DNA from: Picocystis sp. L7
Taxonomy: Eukaryota; Chlorophyta; Picocystophyceae; Picocystales; Picocystaceae
Direction: 5' to 3'
Length of the DNA: 64,000 nt
Assembly (NCBI GenBank): GCA_020975725.1
Contig: QXJR01000013.1
Coordinates: forward strand, 558,001-622,000
This document shows, in pieces, positions 44,401-52,497 of this stretch (its first letter is position 1; each line of letters opens with the position of its first letter). The position numbers were made by a program, and so were the translations under genes. The notes below the pieces were generated by a model that made no database searches, was not told the origin of the DNA, and saw only the letters and a list, made by a program, of their open reading frames with translations.

Positions 44401-47400
44401 GACCCAAGTGGTCGTACATCCACCCCCAAGCGAGAAAATCTGACGTACCGCTTAGGCGCTGGTGAGACGTTGCACAAGGCACCGGTCGTGAACTTGACCT
44501 TCACCATCGATAAGGAGAAGGTCGAGAGGCCTTTTGCGGTGTGTCCCCTCAATACTTATGACGTGGTGTTGGGGATGGACTTCCTGGTCTCGTTCCACGC
44601 GAGCTTAGAGTTCCCAAGGAACGTTCTGACGTTTCGCCATCAAGGGAGAAAGCATGAGCTACGCGGCGATTCGAACTTCGCCTCGAAGCATGGGATGGAT
44701 GCATTCTGCTCTATGCAAGAAGCCGCCCAAATCCTACGTTCCAGCCGCAAGGCTCGTGAAGGTAGCCTTTTCGTGCTCATCCAACGTCTACCCGACTTGG
44801 AACATGAGGAGGACGATCTCGGAAAAAGGATAGCTAGCCTTACTCTCTCCGAAGATCACTCTCTCACCTCCCAAGGCAAGAAACGGCTCGACAAGCTCCT
44901 CCATAAATATGCATCGGTCTTCCGAGGCAAAGAGGAAAGCTTTGCCTTGCCTCCCGAACGAGTGTCGGGAGAGGTGTGTCGCATACCCCTGGACGTCGCA
45001 AAAGACGGTCCCAAAAGTCGGCCACCTATCCGTCTCTCCCCGGAGAAGACCAAGGCATGTCGAGAGCTCATCGACCAGTTACTCAAAGACGGCAAGATGG
45101 CGCATTCGCCCGGATCGCCATTTGGAGCCCCGGTACTCCTCATACCGAAGAAGGATGGGCGATACCGTATTGTCTTTGATTACCGCATGCTGAACAATCT
45201 CACGATCAAGGACAAATATCCTCTTCCTTTGATCGATGACTTGCTCCTAGACTTGAGCACCTCGAAGTTCTTCTCGTCCTTTGACGTGAAAGACGGGTTT
45301 TACAAGATGCTTGTGGCCCCCGAGGATCAATACAAAACAGCATGCGTGACGCCGTTTGGTCAATTCGTTTGGCGTGTCATGCCGATGGGCCTGGCAAACG
45401 CCCCCTCTATCTTCCAGCGCATGAAGAACCGCATCGTGTCGCCCTTGACGAACACCAAGGCGTACATGGATGATATCCTCATCCACTCTGGGTCAGAGGC
45501 TGATCACTTGGATCACCTCGAGGCTTTCTTCCAACGCTGCAAGGCTGAGCATATCGTGCTCGCCAAGGAGAAGACGGCGCTCTTTAAGAAAGCCCTCGAC
45601 TACGCCGGATTCCATATTGGCGATGGCCGAGTGATGATGCAAAAGCGTCTCGTGGAGAAAATTGAGAACTTTCCCCGGCCAACTAGCATCAAGGAGAATC
45701 AAAGCTTCTTAGGCTTGTGCAATTACTACTCCTCCTTCATTAAGGACTTCCCCACCCTCGCTGCTCCTCTTTCGGACATCAATAGAAAGGCGTTTAAAGG
45801 AGACTTCGTTGGCTCCTGGACTGAGGTTCAAGAGGACGCGTTCCAGCGCCTCAAGGCTGCTCTAGTTCAAGAGCCCGTCCTCGTCCAATACGATCCGAAC
45901 AAAGAGACGCGCGTAGAGACGGATGCTAGTAAGATCGCTACCGGCGCGATCCTTTCTCAACTACATGAGGATGGCAAGTGGCATCCGGTTGCTTACCATG
46001 GGCGAAAATTCAATGATGCCCAACGCAACTACTCCACAGCTGAGCAAGAGACTCTTGCTATTTTGCAAAGTCTCGTCAAGTGGAAGCATCTTCTCCAAGG
46101 ACGCTCTTTCACTGTCTTAACCGACAACACTGCGTCCAAATACTTGCAAACGAAGAATGCTGATCAACTCTCCTCTCGGGAGATCCGCTGGCTAGACGCC
46201 TTGGCTGAGTTTACCCCTTTCGAGGTCCAGTACCGTCAAGGCGTCGCCAACCCTGGAGCGGACGCTCTCAGTCGCACCGATTGGGACAGGGGCCAAGTCT
46301 TTCGTGTCCTCCATGTTGGGCCACCCGCGGAAGACTTGATTCCCTCCTTGGAAGAGATCTTGTTGATCGAGCCTATGCTCTCCCTCGATCTAGCGGTCAT
46401 TGGTACCTTTCGATCGAAAGCTGCTCGCGAACGTTGGATGCTGCAATATGATCGGGCACGCCTTAAGGCCCCCGTTCGATGGCGTACAAGCCGTCCCCTC
46501 CGCTTTGAGACAACATCCCTCGCGGAGGTAGCCAACCGCAAGCGGCTCCCGCAGGCTCACGTAGTGCTCCTCGCTGATGACAAGCACCTTGATCTTCCCG
46601 CTTGCGACCGACTCCTTAGTAGGTTGCCTGCCTCCACCCATGTGATTCATTCGGCCACGTATAATGGAACGTGCGCCCGTGCTACCAAGTCCTATAGGCT
46701 TGCGTCCGGTCTCACCGTGCGCACCACGTTGCAAGTCAACCCAGGTACTGATCTCAGGCTGATCACCTCAGCAGACCTCCTCCGGCGGTCGATGCCTTTG
46801 CTCACCATCCCAGCACTCGTTGAACCGCCTCCCGGGCCAGCTCTTCGAGCTATGGGTGGTTCCCATGAGATTCCATCGGTTGACCCCCAAGAGGAAGATT
46901 TGTATACATTGGTGCAACGAGCAGGTGAGAAAGACAAAGCTTATCAGGCTCTTGTAGCCTCACCACCACCACAACACGAAGTTCGAGACAGACTCGTGTT
47001 GCGCACAGATCCTATAACGGATCGTGTTAGCCTGGTGGTGCCGAATGATGTTGTAGTGCGACAACGACTTGTGGACCGTGTCCACTCCGATGCCCATTTT
47101 GGCGCCCAACGCACCTATGAGCAATGCCGACAACATTTTGTTTGGCAGGGTATGAAGTCGTACATTATCGACTTCGTCCGTACTTGCCCACGCTGCCAGC
47201 ACCTAAAGCCGAGCAATCGACCTGCGAAGCATCTCGTCCACATGCAAGAGATGTTCCCTTACCCTTTCCACACGATTGCGGTAGACGAAGTAGTTGGACT
47301 TCCCGTCACTTCGAGAGGTCACAATGCAGTGTTGACCGTGACATGCCGGTTCTCCAAGTACGCTCTATACATTCCGATGCACACCGACTGGACAACGCAC

Positions 47401-49002
47401 AACGTTGCCAAAGTGCTCATGGACCGAGTAATCCATCAGTTCGGAAGTCCGCGCATTGTCCTCACCGACAACGGGCCCCGATTTCGCGAGCTCTTTGATC
47501 CATTCTTGATCGAGCTTCGGGCCAAGCATAAAAGTGGTGCGCCATACCATAGCCAGACGCAAGGAGGAGTGGAAGTACCGCACCGCACCCTTTTATCCAC
47601 CCTTCGGGCATTGGCAACATCACGGCCAGATGTAGAGTGGGACAAGCTGCTTTTAACAGCGTCCTTCTCCTACAACACATCGGTGCATAGAGTTACTGGC
47701 TACTCTCCTCATTACGTTCTCTTCGGTACAAACGCCAGTTTCCCGTGGACATATTCCCTCCTAAGAGAGAATGCAGACCCTGCGTGCAAGCGACTCCATT
47801 CGCTATTTGACGCTCGCCAAGAGCTCTACGCTCAAGTGCAAAAACGACACGCCCTCTATCAACAACAAGTTGAAGATAGATTGAACCGCCAAAGGCAGGT
47901 TCGACGCTTTCGCGTCGGGGATAAAGTCAAACTCCAACGCGGTATGGAGTGCTTCGGGGACAAAGGAAAGCTCGAGAGCTACTTTGTAGGGCCGTACACC
48001 ATCGGGGAGGTGTTACCAAAGGGAGCTTACCGCTTGGTTCTACCCGACGGCACTCGACATTCCGCCACAGTCAATATCGAACGACTGCATCCCTGGCATG
48101 AGAGCGATGATTCAAAGTTCCCCCATCGCGAACTTACTCCTGAACCTCAAACGGTTCCTCTCCCGAATGGATCAGAGGAAACTCGTTTCCAGGTAGAGCG
48201 CTTCTACATACGTGATTGGACCACTTTTCCACCTAGGTACTATGTCCAATTTGCTTGTAGCGCCGATGCCCCTCTTCACGAACATCGCGGGTTCGTAGAG
48301 GAAACGTCGGATCTCATCGACCACGTTTGTGATATCGAGGAACTCCTCGGGCATTTCCCCGAGCAAGGCATCACCGCACGTAACAAGAGTCGCGTGTCTC
48401 GCTACAAGTCCAAATTTTATCACCAGAAGAGGCCCATCCTAAAGGATACGTGGCCGTACGCTCTGCCATACACTAGCCTAAGGAAACCGCGCTTTGCGAA
48501 ACCGCCAAGTACGAACTTGGTTGGGCAAGTCGTGCAAGCCAGGTTCTTGCTCGAGCTCATGGACGGCTCAACTCGCTTAGAGTTTTGGACTAGCCTTGTG
48601 GAACGCTTTCGAAAAGCGGCGAAATCTTCTCCCGCCGCTTACGTCATCCGGTGGACGGACGGGACTACTTCCTCCTACCGTCCCGATGACGCACACACGA
48701 TCCAATTTGATCCTGTGGCGGCCGTGTACGGCCAAGCTTCCCTCGTCTCGCCAGAGCCACTCGACGATCGGGCTGAGTTGCGCTTAATGGTGGTCCGGGA
48801 GGGTGTTGCGCCCAGCCCTCTCGAGACACCTGTCTTGCCGAGGTTGTCCCTTGACGATGAGGAATATGCACTCAATCGTGAGGCTTTTGAGAGGTTCTCA
48901 ATTATATTCGGACCATTTACTTGGGCATTGTTTGCCTCGCCAAACAATGCCCAATGTCCGGCCTTCTTTACACGGGAGACCCATGCTCTCGCCCAAGAAT
49001 GA
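41485..49002 (+). CDS. B-II gag-pol polyprotein (retroelement part)
   Basis: A single open frame of about 2505 codons. Approximate nucleotide spans are a low-complexity, charged N-terminus (to 42950), retrotransposon gag core (43010-43450), Cys-rich patch CALCNRTLDNCACENRYPC (about 44060), retropepsin with VDTGATHNF (about 44330), reverse transcriptase (45080-45620; YMDD near 45463), RNase H (45900-46270), extra domain (46279-46850), integrase with zinc region and DDE core (47050-47700) and a C-terminal domain with a WTDG motif (to 49002). Gag and pol are fused, unlike family A. I chose the ATG at 41485 because it follows the LTR and has a favourable context (gaaaATGG). Confidence 0.88.
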   Translation: MARKKVASEGRVGIADGQRPLAAPAVVAVGNADAERSRARPERGAVPPRTARKGFVEEANEKQRETASKAALAAPTSQQKKPRASGGGREADEPVRTPTALAMASPDDGALEGFETLEHRGKKAKRSAAKADLASSDARKLRRASEATVRPVARADRPVGRTDRADHARSIARARGDVDRTIRLADAPHPGSPLAEAGSGSSLLADAPIGGSPLAGSPVGAAPMATDPGKPRARPNRAREALPPAEGSGTKSMDEREDESLRPTYLEKLLSDEGEARAKQGPLKDLQDPHVEETLPYVDRPLPVWIMEWVANPRRFTEDELQAVKELKNSYSRECRLLARRAATATFEEKKHSIQRSRTHMMQDLARLEKLCVHELAYREVAIEKERERIELERQREIAGFVRDRSESLRSMAALSPAEAHKLFNNAMDLFDFLRESQPKGSLTQLARSAFQESALDLLVDPLHEESQEPRDKFIERALVRAGVVEELHEMRPLTATALDPERITRATLPLPPTFDGTKLDRHSLRDWLQSVRDFTSGHSDKEEAQVALAARYLIGSAQRFYKLATQAHPPTTWKQFSSVLRRHYYPDDVGWECVLELARGYQRQGESAEDFYLRMRKEVEGAMESTDPFLRALRTPDGQRRFKEQFFLIMFRAKLRPQLGRLLDNHIRHAQRVGQEIVNGEQLLREVKHFEGQLPSEPQGHQGGGKGKGKSPLMPPFTKGPTYARMAGSGSGQPRYAPSPAPQGLPQEAMVQIPASALTFGQLQAAQGWTRPQGAPPQAPLAPHQRAFKPGGKKKTRRGTSAQKGRLWSSEVSEETHEALDNSNLMTDGELLTMSVPRQRKRTRVSPPCRATYREAPKCALCNRTLDNCACENRYPCPPPLHTSVPVETPKVDAPPEFPLSPGEFHSPLHSTPLSANLPSTIGTLCEFSSGLCTSMVVMLSIAGLSAKAFVDTGATHNFISCRFHDRVCQADPSGRTSTPKRENLTYRLGAGETLHKAPVVNLTFTIDKEKVERPFAVCPLNTYDVVLGMDFLVSFHASLEFPRNVLTFRHQGRKHELRGDSNFASKHGMDAFCSMQEAAQILRSSRKAREGSLFVLIQRLPDLEHEEDDLGKRIASLTLSEDHSLTSQGKKRLDKLLHKYASVFRGKEESFALPPERVSGEVCRIPLDVAKDGPKSRPPIRLSPEKTKACRELIDQLLKDGKMAHSPGSPFGAPVLLIPKKDGRYRIVFDYRMLNNLTIKDKYPLPLIDDLLLDLSTSKFFSSFDVKDGFYKMLVAPEDQYKTACVTPFGQFVWRVMPMGLANAPSIFQRMKNRIVSPLTNTKAYMDDILIHSGSEADHLDHLEAFFQRCKAEHIVLAKEKTALFKKALDYAGFHIGDGRVMMQKRLVEKIENFPRPTSIKENQSFLGLCNYYSSFIKDFPTLAAPLSDINRKAFKGDFVGSWTEVQEDAFQRLKAALVQEPVLVQYDPNKETRVETDASKIATGAILSQLHEDGKWHPVAYHGRKFNDAQRNYSTAEQETLAILQSLVKWKHLLQGRSFTVLTDNTASKYLQTKNADQLSSREIRWLDALAEFTPFEVQYRQGVANPGADALSRTDWDRGQVFRVLHVGPPAEDLIPSLEEILLIEPMLSLDLAVIGTFRSKAARERWMLQYDRARLKAPVRWRTSRPLRFETTSLAEVANRKRLPQAHVVLLADDKHLDLPACDRLLSRLPASTHVIHSATYNGTCARATKSYRLASGLTVRTTLQVNPGTDLRLITSADLLRRSMPLLTIPALVEPPPGPALRAMGGSHEIPSVDPQEEDLYTLVQRAGEKDKAYQALVASPPPQHEVRDRLVLRTDPITDRVSLVVPNDVVVRQRLVDRVHSDAHFGAQRTYEQCRQHFVWQGMKSYIIDFVRTCPRCQHLKPSNRPAKHLVHMQEMFPYPFHTIAVDEVVGLPVTSRGHNAVLTVTCRFSKYALYIPMHTDWTTHNVAKVLMDRVIHQFGSPRIVLTDNGPRFRELFDPFLIELRAKHKSGAPYHSQTQGGVEVPHRTLLSTLRALATSRPDVEWDKLLLTASFSYNTSVHRVTGYSPHYVLFGTNASFPWTYSLLRENADPACKRLHSLFDARQELYAQVQKRHALYQQQVEDRLNRQRQVRRFRVGDKVKLQRGMECFGDKGKLESYFVGPYTIGEVLPKGAYRLVLPDGTRHSATVNIERLHPWHESDDSKFPHRELTPEPQTVPLPNGSEETRFQVERFYIRDWTTFPPRYYVQFACSADAPLHEHRGFVEETSDLIDHVCDIEELLGHFPEQGITARNKSRVSRYKSKFYHQKRPILKDTWPYALPYTSLRKPRFAKPPSTNLVGQVVQARFLLELMDGSTRLEFWTSLVERFRKAAKSSPAAYVIRWTDGTTSSYRPDDAHTIQFDPVAAVYGQASLVSPEPLDDRAELRLMVVREGVAPSPLETPVLPRLSLDDEEYALNREAFERFSIIFGPFTWALFASPNNAQCPAFFTRETHALAQE
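46279..46850 (+). other. Extra domain between RNase H and integrase in family B
   Basis: About 190 residues fill the position where family A has its DNA methyltransferase. By eye the two line up in hydrophobic pattern. Examples are VFRVLHV against VYCILDL, SLDLAVI against TIDYIAV, and RKRLPQAHVVLLA against RRKLPKVHLLIAG. The usual methyltransferase signature motifs are not recognisable. It may be a diverged Rossmann-like domain of the same origin. B-I has the same domain at about 27273-27844 on the minus strand. Confidence 0.5.
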
Positions 49003-49205
49003 GCTAGTCTTGGCAACCTATGGGCACACCCACCCTGTTGCCTCATTGACTCCGTGATAGGCAAGCTGGAGGCCGAACCTAGAGCCCTTGTGACCATGAT
49101 CACTCCGCATTGGCCAAAGGCTCCCTGGTTCCCTCGCTTGCAGCATCTCGCTACCTACTAGAAGGTACTAGGGAGGCATGAGGGAATATCCTCGGATTCC
49201 CGAGG
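48804..49205 (+). repeat. Truncated 3' LTR of B-II
   Basis: The first 402 bp of the LTR are preceded by a GGGAGGG purine tract. The LTR stops at gattcccgagg, after which unrelated sequence starts. Its first part carries variants shared with the 3' LTR of B-I. Confidence 0.85.
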
Positions 49206-49862
49206 GGTACCCCAAAATGCCCGTGCCCGAATAGGGATTAGGGGTTGTTTTGGGGACGTCCCTCAAAGGACATCGAACGTCCCCCAGAGGACATTTTGTG
49301 TGAATTTGAGAGGAACCCTACCGGGATCCCCCCATCTTGATACGGTTTACAAAAGGAAATCCGCACCTATGAGTAGGGATTCCCTCTCTTCGATTGGTTA
49401 AAAAACCGCGGTTGAGAGGTCCGAAGAGGAGGGGATCGAGAGGTCCACGGAGGAATCCCGCACCTTCGAGTCTCTCTTCGGTAGTTGTTCCCTTTTGGTT
49501 CCAGATCGTGGAATAAAACCTATCGCTGCCAGCATTCGAAGAAGGAACCTGTCGAGGATCCCGTCGGGTCTGGACCAATCGCAAGCGAGAACGAAGGGGG
49601 GTATTGGAGACTCGAAATCGACGCGGTTGGGAGGTACAAAGGGGGGCACTATGATCTGTTTTCTTCCTCCGATCTTCTACAAACGTGTTGTCGAAACAAG
49701 CAGCGCCAAACGAGCTTCGAATCACGGAACTACGCCGATTCGATCTCGAAAAACTTCAGATGACAGCCATACCAGAGTACAAGGTTATTGAAGTTGAAAC
49801 AGCTCGAGATGAGTGATTGGAAGCCTTCTCCCACACATCGTGCGAATCCCCTGGCCACCTTC
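49206..49862. other. Sequence leading into the satellite region
   Basis: No gene. Two loose copies of the satellite core lie at about 49251-49293 (one is cgtcccccagaggacat), well before the main array. The rest is unrecognised. Confidence 0.5.
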
Positions 49863-50283
49863 GGAAGGACGAGCTGCGCGCAAGGGACGGAAGGGTCGTG
49901 GATCCACCAGGCGACTCCGTGGCCGATTCGAGGCACCCCCGATGGGTTTCCCGACCCCTCCATCCTCTTCCGCTGGCTTCGAAAGGGTGGTGGCCGTGTT
50001 TTGGGATCGATTCCTATCGAAACGACGAAATTCCATCGGGACCTCCATCGGAAGGACGAGCTGCGCGCAAGGGACGGAAGGGTCGTGGATCCACCAGGCG
50101 ACTCCGTGGCCGATTCGAGGCACCCCCGATGGGTTTCCCGACCCCTCCATCCTCTTCCGCTGGCTTCGAAAGGGTGGTGGCCGTGTTTTGGGATCGATTC
50201 CTATCGAAACGACGAAATTCCATCGGGACCTCCATCGGAAGGACGAGCTGCGCGCAAGGGACGGAAGGGTCGTGGATCTTGGA
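49863..50283. repeat. 187-bp tandem repeat, about 2.25 copies
   Basis: Units start with ggaaggacgagctg at 49863, 50050 and 50237, exactly 187 bp apart and nearly identical. The period is not a multiple of three, so the open frames crossing it are not evidence of a gene. It runs directly into the short-unit satellite. Confidence 0.93.
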
Positions 50284-52076
50284 CCCTGAGGACATGTCCC
50301 CCAGAGGACACCTATTGTCCCCCAGAGGACATGTCCCCCAGAGGACACTCAATGTCCCCCAGAGGACACTCAACGTCCCCCAGAGGACAGTCAACGTCCC
50401 CCAGAGGACACCATGTCCCCCAGAGGACACTCGACGTCCCCCAGAGGACATGTCCCCCAGAGGACACTCGACGTCCCCCAGAGGACAGTCAACGTCCCCC
50501 AGAGGACACTCAATGTCCCCCAGAGGACACTCAATGTCCCCCAGAGGACACTCAACGTCCCCCAGAGGACATGTCCCCCAGAGGACACCCAATGTCCCCC
50601 AGAGGACACTCGACGTCCCCCAGAGGACACTCAACGTCCCCCAGAGGACATGTCCCCCAGAGGACACTCAATTCCCCCCAGAGGACATGTCCCCCAGAGG
50701 ACACTCGACGTCCCCCAGAGGACATGTCCCCCAGAGGACACTCAATGTCCCCCAGAGGACACTCAACGTCCCCCAGAGGACAGTCAACGTCCCCCAGAGG
50801 ACACCATGTCCCCCAGAGGACACTCAATGTCCCCCAGAGGACACTCAACGTCCCCCAGAGGACATGTCCCCCAGAGGACACTCAATGTCCCCCAGAGGAC
50901 ACTCAACGTCCCCCAGAGGACAGTCAACGTCCCCCAGAGGACACTCGACGTCCCCCAGAGGACACCATGTCCCCCAGAGGACACTCAATGTCCCCCAGAG
51001 GACACTCAACGTCCCCCAGAGGACAGTCAACGTCCCCTTGAGGACACCATGTCCCCCAGAGGACAGTCAACGTCCCCCAGAGGACACTCGACGTCCCCCA
51101 GAGGACACGCGACGTCCCCTAGAGGACATGTCCCCCAGAGGACACTCAATGTCCCCCAGGAGAACACTCAACGTCCCCAAGAGGACAGTCAACGTCCCCC
51201 AGAGGACACCATGTCCCCCAGAGGACAGTCAACGTCCCCCAGAGGACACTCGACGTCCCCCAGAGGACACTCGACGTCCCCCAGAGGACACGCGACGTCC
51301 CCTTGAGGACATGTCCCCCAGAGGACACTCAACGTCCCCCAGAGGACACTCAATGTCCCCCAGAGGACATGTCCCCCAGAGGACACTCGACGTCCCCCAG
51401 AGGACACTCAACGTCCCCCATAGGACACCATGTCCCCCAGAGGACACCATCTCCCCCAGAGGACACTCGACGTCCCCTAGAGGACATGTCCCCCAGAGGA
51501 CACTCAATGTCCCCCAGGAGAACACTCAACGTCCCCAAGAGGACAGTCAACGTCCCCCAGAGGACACCATGTCCCCCAGAGGACAGTCAACGTCCCCCAG
51601 AGGACACTCGACGTCCCCCAGAGGACACTCGACGTCCCCCAGAGGACACGCGACGTCCCCTTGAGGACATGTCCCCCAGAGGACACTCAACGTCCCCCAG
51701 AGGACACTCAATGTCCCCCAGAGGACATGTCCCCCAGAGGACACTCGACGTCCCCCAGAGGACACTCAACGTCCCCCATAGGACACCATGTCCCCCAGAG
51801 GACACCATCTCCCCCAGAGGACACTCGACGTCCCCCAGAGGACAGTCAACGTCCCCCAGAGGACACTCAATGTCCCCCAAAGGACACTCAACGTCCCCCA
51901 GAGGACATGTCCCCCAGAGGACACCCAATGTCCCCCAGAGGACACTCGACGTCCCCCAGAGGACACTCAACGTCCCCCAGAGGACAGTCAACGTCCCCCA
52001 GAGGACAGTCAACGTCCCCCAGAGGACACCATGTCCCCCAGAGGACACGCGACGTCCCCCAGAGGACAGTCAACGT
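50284..52076. repeat. Satellite of a 15-bp core with variable spacers
   Basis: The core GTCCCCCAGAGGACA is repeated on the order of 85 times. It is followed by one of three spacer types: six bases (ctcaac, ctcaat, ctcgac, gtcaac and similar), four bases (ccat), or a single t, giving units of 21, 19 and 16 bp. Each core has GTCC/GGAC arms, and the one-base spacer creates the palindrome GGACATGTCC. A 358-bp block (51121-51478) is repeated at 51479-51836, showing block duplication. Stops are almost absent in every frame on both strands, so the long frames here are not evidence of coding. Confidence 0.95.
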
Positions 52077-52497
52077 CTCATAGAGGGATATTCTCACTTG
52101 TAAAAGAGTTGGTGCTTCTAAGTTGGTGCTTTTTTTCGGTTTTATGTGAACCTGGGCTTCCGGGGTGTTAGTAGGCAAGGGGAGTATTGATTAGAACTCG
52201 GGGGCTGGTTTTTCTAGATTAGTGATCTCTTTTACATTTGGGGGCATCTAGGGTTTCTACCCTTTGGTAGGGTTTCGAGGAACGTGTGGTGGATTTGCGA
52301 AAGGCAGCATTGCTCGTGCAAAGTGCATTCACGTTGCCACCAACTTTTTACAAACTACCATTCCGTTTCATTGCACTACATCTGGAAGGTATGTATTCAC
52401 ATCTTTTGGAAACTCACGTCCTATGACTTCGAAGTAAAAAACGCATTGTCTTTCAAGTGCTGACGATTTTTTTTCGGATGTGACGAAAGTGTAAAGC
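52077..52497. other. Upstream flank of the 52498 gene
   Basis: This lies between the satellite and the next ORF and presumably holds its promoter and 5' UTR. No clear core promoter motif was identified. Confidence 0.35.

Larger units (their letters stand above)
40696..49205 (+). mobile_element. Ty3/Gypsy element B-II
   Basis: A plus-strand family B element with a full 753-bp 5' LTR, a single long gag-pol open frame and a 3' LTR cut to 402 bp. The coding part looks whole, but the element as a unit is truncated at its right end. It was probably inserted into B-III at the sequence ggtaggac. A matching target duplication cannot be checked because the right end is missing. Age is similar to that of B-I. 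Confidence 0.92.

Noticed and set aside
25121-49002. Numerous antisense open frames over the B elements, for example 262- and 241-codon frames
   Set aside because: They are shadows of the gag-pol frame in GC-rich sequence and have no recognisable domains.
50284-52076. Long open frames of up to several hundred codons across the satellite, on both strands
   Set aside because: The core cannot form a stop in almost any frame, and units of 16, 19 and 21 bp keep shifting the frame. The openness follows from composition, not from coding.
50284-52076. CRISPR-like look (constant repeat, variable spacers)
   Set aside because: Spacers are only 1-6 bases and recur among a few words, there are no cas genes, and the context is eukaryotic.
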